From the NCBI RefSeq assembly GCF_039566955.1, contig NZ_CP154796.1, positions 1,488,001 to 1,552,000 on the forward strand: a DNA stretch of 64,000 bases, written 5' to 3'. Source of the DNA: Micromonospora sp. DSM 45708. GTDB taxonomy: Bacteria; Actinomycetota; Actinomycetes; Mycobacteriales; Micromonosporaceae. Positions 60,944-64,000 of this stretch are shown here, piece after piece (within the stretch, counting starts at the first letter, position 1; each line of letters begins with the position of its first letter). The notes under the pieces were generated by a model. It saw only the letters and a program-made list of their open reading frames with translations, did no database searches and had not been told where the DNA came from. The translations under genes were made by a program, and so were the position numbers.

Positions 60944-61711
60944 GTGACCACCGAGACGACCGGAGTTCGACTCGACTGCGACGGGCCGGTCGCGACGGTG
61001 ACGTTGTGCCGGCCCGACGTGCTCAACGCCCAGACCCCGGCGATGTGGCGCGCCATGAGCGACTTCTCCCGGGACCTGCCCGGTGACGTCCGGGTCGTCG
61101 TCGTACGCGGCGAGGGGCGCGCCTTCTCCGCGGGCCTGGACCTGGCGGTCGCCGGTGCCTCCGGGCCGGGCTCCTTCGCCGAGCTCGCCACGCTCTCCGA
61201 GTCCGAGTGCGCCGACCGGATCGCCGCCTATCAGGGCGGCTTCACCTGGCTGCACCGGCCGGACGTCGTCTCGATCGCCGCCGTGCAGGGCCATGCGATC
61301 GGTGCCGGCTTCCAGCTCGCTCTCGCCTGCGACCTTCGCGTGCTCGCCGCCGACGCCCGGCTCTCGATGGCCGAGGTGACGCTCGGGCTGGTCCCCGACC
61401 TGGCCGGCACGCGCCGGCTGGTCGAGCTGGTCGGCTACTCCCGGGCCCTGGAGATCTGTGCCACCGGCCGCCGGATGGACGCCGCCGAGGCGGACCGGAT
61501 CGGCCTGGCCACGCTCGTGGTGCCCAACGACGAGCTGGACGCCGCGGTGCGCGACCTGGCCGCCGGGCTGCTGGCCAACAGCCGGGACGCCGTCGTGGAG
61601 ATCAAGGCGCTGCTCGCCGGCGCGGCCGGGCGCTCGCACGCCGAGCAGCAGCGGGCCGAGCGGGAGGCCCAGACCCGCCGGATCCGGGACCTGGCCGGAC
61701 GCGGCGAATAG
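60944..61711 (+). CDS. Enoyl-CoA hydratase/isomerase family protein
   Basis: Encodes 255 aa from GTG 60944. It is a crotonase fold with GRAFSAGLDLAVAG (first oxyanion-hole strand), GHAIGAGFQLALACDLRV (second oxyanion element) and EVTLGLVPDLAGTRRL. The Glu of SMAEVTLGL occupies one of the usual catalytic positions. It may act on short- or medium-chain acyl-CoA; no fatty-acid operon surrounds it. Its start has only a weak ribosome-binding site. Confidence 0.9.
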   Translation: MTTETTGVRLDCDGPVATVTLCRPDVLNAQTPAMWRAMSDFSRDLPGDVRVVVVRGEGRAFSAGLDLAVAGASGPGSFAELATLSESECADRIAAYQGGFTWLHRPDVVSIAAVQGHAIGAGFQLALACDLRVLAADARLSMAEVTLGLVPDLAGTRRLVELVGYSRALEICATGRRMDAAEADRIGLATLVVPNDELDAAVRDLAAGLLANSRDAVVEIKALLAGAAGRSHAEQQRAEREAQTRRIRDLAGRGE

Positions 61712-61816
61712 CGGTAAGGACCGCACGGGAAGATCTGGGTTACTCGCGAGGTTGTCACAGGCGTCGGGAGAATTGACCCCGGCGGTTCACGCTGCCCGAC
61801 GACCCGGAGGTGACGA

Positions 61817-63811
61817 GTGTCCAACCCCATGGCCGGCGGCGGCATGGGCGGCTGGAGCATGCTCCGGTCGCTGCGCAACCGCGACGAGGTCTCCGCCCAC
61901 CGGCTCAAGCGGGGCACCGCCCGGCGGATCGTCGCGTTCGCCCAGCCCTACCGGCGCGACATCGTCGTCTTCCTGCTCACCGTGATCGTCGCCGCGGTGA
62001 TCGGCGTGGCCACCCCGCTGCTCGCCGGTGACGTCATCGACGCGATCGCCGGCGGCGGCTCCGACGCCCGCGGCACCGTGGTCCGGCTCGCGCTGGTCAT
62101 CGCCGTGCTGGCCGTGGCCGACGCGCTGTTCTCGCTGGCCCAGCGGTGGTACTCGGCCCGCATCGGCGAGGGCATCATCCTCGACCTGCGCACCCGGGTC
62201 TACGACCACGTCCAGCGGATGCCGCTCCAGTTCTTCACCCGCACCCAGACCGGCGCGCTGGTCAGCCGGCTCAACAACGACGTGCTCGGCGCCCAGCGCG
62301 CGTTCACCTCGACGCTGTCCGGGGTGGTCAGCAACGTCATCCAGCTCGTGCTCACCGCCGGGGCGATGCTGGTGCTGTCCTGGCAGATCACCGTGCTGGC
62401 GCTGGTGCTGCTGCCGATCTTCATCATCCCGGCCCGCCGGGTCGGCCGCCGGCTGGCCGAGATCACCCGTGAGTCCTACGACCTCGACGCCAAGATGAAC
62501 GCCACCATGACCGAGCGGTTCGGCGTCTCCGGCGCGCTGCTGGTCAAGCTGTTCGGCACGCCCGAGGTGGAGGCCGACCGGTTCGCCCGCCGGGCCGAGC
62601 GGGTGCGCGACATCGGCATCCAGTCCGCGATGTACTCCCGCACGTTCTTCGTGGCGATGCTGCTGGTCGCCTCGCTGGCCCAGGCGTTGACCTACGGCAT
62701 GGGCGGCTGGCTCGCGGTCACCGGTGCGGTCAGCGCGGGCACCGTCGTCAAGCTGGCGCTGCTGCTGACCCGCCTCTACGGTCCGCTCACCGCGCTGTCC
62801 AACGTCCGGGTCGACGTGATGAGCGCGCTGGTTTCCTTCGACCGCGTCTTCGAGGTGCTCGACCTGCGTCCGGCCATCGCGGAGAAGCCCGACGCCGTGC
62901 CGGTCCCGCCCCGCAACGGCCGGGTCGAGTTCCGTGACGTCCGCTTCCGCTACCCGAGCGCCGCCGAGGTGTCGCTGGCCTCGCTGGAGGAGGTCGCCAC
63001 GCTGGACCGGACGGTCAACGAGCCGGTGCTCAAGGGTGTCTCGTTCGCCGTCGAGCCGGGGCAGATGGTCGCGCTGGTCGGCCCGTCCGGCGCCGGCAAG
63101 TCGACGCTGTCCATGCTGATCTCCCGGATCTACGACGTCAGCGACGGCCAGGTGCTGGTCGGCGGCGTCGACGTGCGCGACGCGACGCTCGCCTCGCTGC
63201 GCGACGAGATCGGCGTGGTCACCCAGGATTCGCACCTGTTCCACGAGACGATCCGGGAGAACCTCCGCTACGCCAAGCCCGACGCCACCGACGACGAGAT
63301 CTGGGCGGCGCTGGCCGGCGCGCAGGTCGCCGACCTGGTCCGGGCCACGCCCGACGGGCTCGACACCACCGTCGGCGAGCGGGGCTACCGCTTCTCCGGC
63401 GGCGAGAAGCAGCGCATCGCCATCGCCCGGCTGCTGCTCAAGGCCCCGTCGATCGTGATCCTCGACGAGGCCACCGCACACCTCGACTCGGAGAGCGAGG
63501 CGGCGGTGCAGCGGGCGCTGTCGGTGGCGTTGACCGGGCGCACCGCGCTGGTCATCGCGCACCGGCTGTCCACCGTGCGCGACGCCGACCAGATCCTGGT
63601 CCTCGACGAGGGTCGCATCGTCGAGCGCGGCCGGCACGAGGAGCTGGTGGCGGTCGGCGGCCTCTACGCCGAGCTGTACCGGACCCAGTTCGCGGTCACC
63701 GACTCGCCGGCCCCGTACGCGGAGCCGGAGCAGCCCGAGCCGGTGGTGACCACGGTGCCGATGGGCACGTACGTCGCGCAGGAGGCCATGCCGCCGGCGA
63801 CCGCGAACTAG
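61817..63811 (+). CDS. ABC exporter, fused permease and ATPase
   Basis: Encodes 664 aa with a GTG start preceded by GGAGGTGAC. Six transmembrane helices (about 45-340) with the intracellular coupling loop EGIILDLRTRVYDHVQRMPL form the type I exporter domain. The ATPase has Walker A GPSGAGKST, the Q-loop VTQDSHLFHETIREN, signature RFSGGEKQRIAIARL, Walker B IVILDEATAHLD and the His of VIAHRLSTV. A Pro/Glu-rich C-terminal tail follows. It probably works as a homodimer; the substrate is unknown (lipid- or drug-type). Confidence 0.94.
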   Translation: MSNPMAGGGMGGWSMLRSLRNRDEVSAHRLKRGTARRIVAFAQPYRRDIVVFLLTVIVAAVIGVATPLLAGDVIDAIAGGGSDARGTVVRLALVIAVLAVADALFSLAQRWYSARIGEGIILDLRTRVYDHVQRMPLQFFTRTQTGALVSRLNNDVLGAQRAFTSTLSGVVSNVIQLVLTAGAMLVLSWQITVLALVLLPIFIIPARRVGRRLAEITRESYDLDAKMNATMTERFGVSGALLVKLFGTPEVEADRFARRAERVRDIGIQSAMYSRTFFVAMLLVASLAQALTYGMGGWLAVTGAVSAGTVVKLALLLTRLYGPLTALSNVRVDVMSALVSFDRVFEVLDLRPAIAEKPDAVPVPPRNGRVEFRDVRFRYPSAAEVSLASLEEVATLDRTVNEPVLKGVSFAVEPGQMVALVGPSGAGKSTLSMLISRIYDVSDGQVLVGGVDVRDATLASLRDEIGVVTQDSHLFHETIRENLRYAKPDATDDEIWAALAGAQVADLVRATPDGLDTTVGERGYRFSGGEKQRIAIARLLLKAPSIVILDEATAHLDSESEAAVQRALSVALTGRTALVIAHRLSTVRDADQILVLDEGRIVERGRHEELVAVGGLYAELYRTQFAVTDSPAPYAEPEQPEPVVTTVPMGTYVAQEAMPPATAN

Positions 63812-63827
63812 CGGCCTGCTCGGGCCC

Positions 63828-64000
63828 CTAGGCGCTCCGCCCCCGGGCGCCGGTCACCCGCCCGGCCGCCCCTCGCCCGGGTGACGGGGTCTGCTGGCGC
63901 GGCGCCGACCGCGGGGCCCCGGCCCACGTGTCGGCCAGGTGTTGCTGGAGCAGGTCGTGCCGGAACTGGTAGACCGGTCCCGAGCTGCGCAGGACCTGTC
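63828..64000 (-). CDS. C-terminal end of a minus-strand gene, NACHT/repeat-type ATPase-like (5' part beyond window)
   Basis: A minus-strand frame enters at the right edge and ends at TAG 63828. It reads QVLRSSGPVYQFRHDLLQQH and LADTWAGAP, then a low-complexity Pro/Arg/Gly tail. The phrase YQFRHDLLQQHLA resembles the F-x-H...L-L-x-x-x-L-A end of the ATPase module in actinomycete NACHT or AAA signalling proteins. The family call is weak because only about 56 residues are visible. It converges on the ABC exporter, with 16 bp between the stops. Confidence 0.45.
   Translation of the reverse strand, partial: QVLRSSGPVYQFRHDLLQQHLADTWAGAPRSAPRQQTPSPGRGAAGRVTGARGRSA

Overview
The window is a 64-kb piece of a very GC-rich actinomycete chromosome. 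RbpA, WhiA, OpcA, SufU-type iron-sulphur assembly, a mycothiol-type DinB isomerase and an actinobacterial Vms1-like release factor together make an actinomycete certain. A Micromonospora-like member of the Micromonosporaceae is my best guess, from general gene order and from GATCATGAGG/TTGATCAAGG-type intergenic repeats; this is inference and was not tested. I see no tRNA, rRNA, CRISPR array, insertion sequence or complete prophage.

Layout. 1-16 kb is a mosaic: a serine hydrolase running off the left edge, a broken methyltransferase, typA, a DedA/PAP2-like fusion, a transglycosylase lipoprotein, a divergent MmpL exporter/MarR pair, a truncated hydrolase followed by an orphan gene with lower-GC flanks, an ArsR-MFS pair, a cold-shock protein, small enzymes and rsgA with a leader ORF. 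16-43 kb is the conserved actinobacterial core: uvrA, uvrC, rapZ-yvcK-whiA, gap-pgk-tpiA-secG and rbpA on the plus strand, then tkt-tal-pgi-zwf-opcA-pgl on the minus strand, with ctaB divergent from tkt. It is interrupted by a repeat-rich 0.9-kb gap with a secreted C39-like protein, and by recQ. 43-47 kb holds an ATP-grasp protein, a beta-helix protein and ctaA. 46.7-53.5 kb is a tightly overlapping sufR-B-D-Rieske ferredoxin-C-S-U-T operon. 53.5-64 kb holds an extreme C-rich/palindrome/G-rich intergenic region, a LysE-type exporter, acVLRF1, a secreted RCC1-repeat protein, a zinc metallopeptidase, an ABC-F protein behind a putative attenuator, a CadD-like transporter, a small HTH protein, an enoyl-CoA hydratase, an ABC exporter and the end of a minus-strand gene.

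How the genes work together. The centre joins lower glycolysis (GAPDH, PGK, TPI), the pentose phosphate pathway (Zwf with its OpcA helper, Pgl, Tal, Tkt, a divergent PGI) and their controllers (RapZ, YvcK, WhiA), next to nucleotide excision repair (UvrA, UvrC). CtaA and CtaB make haem A. The Suf genes build and deliver Fe-S clusters under a probable Fe-S-sensing repressor.

Main things to follow up: (1) a family of four long palindromes with a shared TTCACGGAAA core, found in convergent, divergent and co-directional gaps, one abutting a truncated gene; (2) a six-codon leaderless ORF followed by a terminator-like hairpin before the ABC-F gene; (3) an orphan protein with an M15-like H-D-H pattern inserted beside a truncated hydrolase; (4) a C-rich tract, palindrome and G-rich tract at 53.5-54.0 kb; (5) a strong signature of leaderless transcription, with TANNNT 6-8 nt before many start codons.
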